Part shown: positions 5,896 through 6,891 of the stretch, piece after piece
Position numbering within the stretch: the stretch's first letter is position 1
Layout: each line of letters starts with the position of its first letter
Notes under the pieces: generated by a model
Seen by the model: only the letters and a program-made list of their open reading frames with translations
What the model was told of the DNA's origin: nothing
The model's database searches: none
Made by a program: the position numbers and the translations under genes
Assembly (NCBI GenBank): GCA_018648445.1
Contig: JABGRG010000152.1
Span: 1-6,891, forward strand
Length of the DNA: 6,891 nt
Source of the DNA: Rhodospirillales bacterium
Lineage (GTDB): Bacteria; Pseudomonadota; Alphaproteobacteria; Rhodospirillales_A; JACZKS01
Direction of reading: 5' to 3'

Positions 5896-6819
5896 TCATC
5901 TCGCGAGCCTCGGCTCCGGGCTTTCAACGTCAATTTCGAACCAGACCGGTTGATGATCCGATCCTTCCGCCTCTTCATCGATCCAAGCGGATTGCACTCT
6001 TCGCGCCAGCGCCGGGGTGACGAACGCGTAATCCAGTCGCGCCGGAATTCCCTTGGCGGGTTCATGCGGATCGGCAACCCCCGGGCAGGTAATCCCTTCG
6101 TCTTCGGCATGGTCTGCGGCGACCCAGGCATCAAGAAGCCCGTCGATCCTATTTATCCTTCCATGGTGATGTGACGTCGGCCCGACGACGGCGTCGTATT
6201 CGGCGGATTTCGGAGGAAAGTTCATATCGCCCATGAAGATGGCGTCGCGTGGCATGGGCGGTTCGCCCCCTTCGGTCCAACCGGATTGCGGGTTCGGGTG
6301 ACTGCCGCTCCAAACGTCGCCGCCGCCAACGGCCTGGGCGTGCAGCTTCAGCACGAACTTTATTTGCGGCATCCGTGTTCCGGCACACAGGTGGCAGAAT
6401 TTGAGCGCGTTTACGCGGATCGGTCCGGCGGGCATTGCGATCACCGCTTCCAGGAGGACGTGCTGAGTACTGTGTTGCACCAGGGTTCCGAATTTGGGCA
6501 AAAGAAAATGCCGCGCCGAAATGATGGGGTTCTTCGAAAGCAGCATGACGCCATGTTGGCGGCGGCGATTGACCAACTTTCCGTCATCGCCGCAATAACT
6601 TGCGTCCATATCGAGCCCGGCGGCGAAGTCCCAATGGTGATCCGGCAGCATTGCGGAGATTTCTGCTGCCTGGTCGATCATGCCGGACCGCTGCCAAAAC
6701 CGCTCAACCTCCTGCAGGGCTATGACGTCGGCACCTTGGACGGCGTCGGCGATACGACGAAGATCGTATTTGCCGTCCTTTCCCAGACCGTATTGAATGT
6801 TATAGGTGACGAATTTCAT
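5896..6819 (-). CDS. Endonuclease/exonuclease/phosphatase (EEP) family hydrolase
   Basis: Metal-dependent phosphodiesterase-fold protein of 307 residues with the full EEP active-site series: TYNIQYG (Asn7), ALQEVE (Glu37), HGVMLLSKNP (89-98), CHLCAGTRMPQI (His143, Arg149, Gln152), MGDMN (Asp198, Asn200), RLDYAF (Asp263) and SDH (Asp288, His289). Members include nucleases, inositol-phosphate phosphatases and sphingomyelinase-like phospholipases. The ATG at 6819 is chosen because MKFVTYNIQYG is the standard EEP start. A TTG at 6885 and an ATG at 6834 in the same frame are less likely. The frame is open to the window edge, so an in-frame upstream extension cannot be excluded. No signal peptide is seen. 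It is the first visible gene of a three-gene run with two GDPD-type proteins, so a phosphodiester or lipid-headgroup substrate seems more likely than DNA. That is inference from context. Confidence 0.9.
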   Translation of the reverse strand: MKFVTYNIQYGLGKDGKYDLRRIADAVQGADVIALQEVERFWQRSGMIDQAAEISAMLPDHHWDFAAGLDMDASYCGDDGKLVNRRRQHGVMLLSKNPIISARHFLLPKFGTLVQHSTQHVLLEAVIAMPAGPIRVNALKFCHLCAGTRMPQIKFVLKLHAQAVGGGDVWSGSHPNPQSGWTEGGEPPMPRDAIFMGDMNFPPKSAEYDAVVGPTSHHHGRINRIDGLLDAWVAADHAEDEGITCPGVADPHEPAKGIPARLDYAFVTPALARRVQSAWIDEEAEGSDHQPVWFEIDVESPEPRLAR

Positions 6820-6891
6820 CGCTTGCTCGCCCATTCCATAAAAACCATATGCGGCCCGGTCAGTCTTGACGCACTGGCTAATCAATCGCCC

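Noticed and set aside
5868..6134. N-terminal extension of the GDPD gene by 89 codons
   Set aside because: It would overlap most of the end of the EEP gene, is Arg-rich and domain-free, and the HRG motif already sits at the right place from the ATG at 5867.

Overview
The window most likely comes from an alphaproteobacterium, perhaps Rhodospirillales-like. The clues are high-GC housekeeping genes (sampled lines of guaA run near 68% G+C), a Cro/C1-type regulator with the 'VTFQQ-QKYE-GTNR' signature common in that class, and typical alphaproteobacterial GuaA features. The species cannot be named from the sequence. It contains no complete mobile element, CRISPR array, rRNA or tRNA.

Layout. (1) Bases 1-1527 (+): the GMP synthase gene guaA, lacking only its first codons, which lie before the window. 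(2) Bases 1528-2128: a 600-bp stretch without an intact gene. It opens with repeated TGTGGGG motifs and a 36-codon stub matching the N-terminus of a phage or island tyrosine integrase. The 3' end of guaA is a known integration site, so this looks like the scar of an old integrated element. The rest is non-coding, with a 10-bp inverted repeat that begins exactly where the integrase similarity stops. (3) Bases 2129-3325 (+): a 12-helix MFS transporter of the fosmidomycin-resistance (Fsr) type, clearly lower in G+C (about 50% in a sampled line) and probably acquired cargo. (4) Bases 3398-3835 (-): an XRE-family repressor. Facing it is a phage-like leader with inverted repeats, a strong hairpin and a 16-codon ORF with an excellent ribosome binding site. 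(5) Bases 4033-4240: non-coding, with inverted repeats and one copy of a ~73-bp repeat whose other copy lies at 1986-2058. The two copies bracket the transporter and repressor block. (6) Bases 4241-6819 (-): a tight three-gene operon read right to left. It encodes an endonuclease/exonuclease/phosphatase-family hydrolase, a canonical glycerophosphodiester phosphodiesterase (GDPD), and a divergent GDPD-like protein that has lost part of the canonical active site.

How it fits together. guaA and the phosphodiesterase operon look like chromosomal genes. The lower-GC segment between them, roughly 1.53-4.2 kb, reads as a decayed island at guaA: an integrase stub at one end, a transporter in the middle, and a repressor with a divergent leader at the other end. 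The operon probably hydrolyses phosphodiesters, for example lipid headgroup products such as glycerophosphodiesters. Its upstream neighbours lie outside the window, so the real substrate is unknown. No clearly new system is visible. The best leads are the paired 73-bp repeats, the divergent GDPD paralogue, and the short leader ORF facing the repressor.
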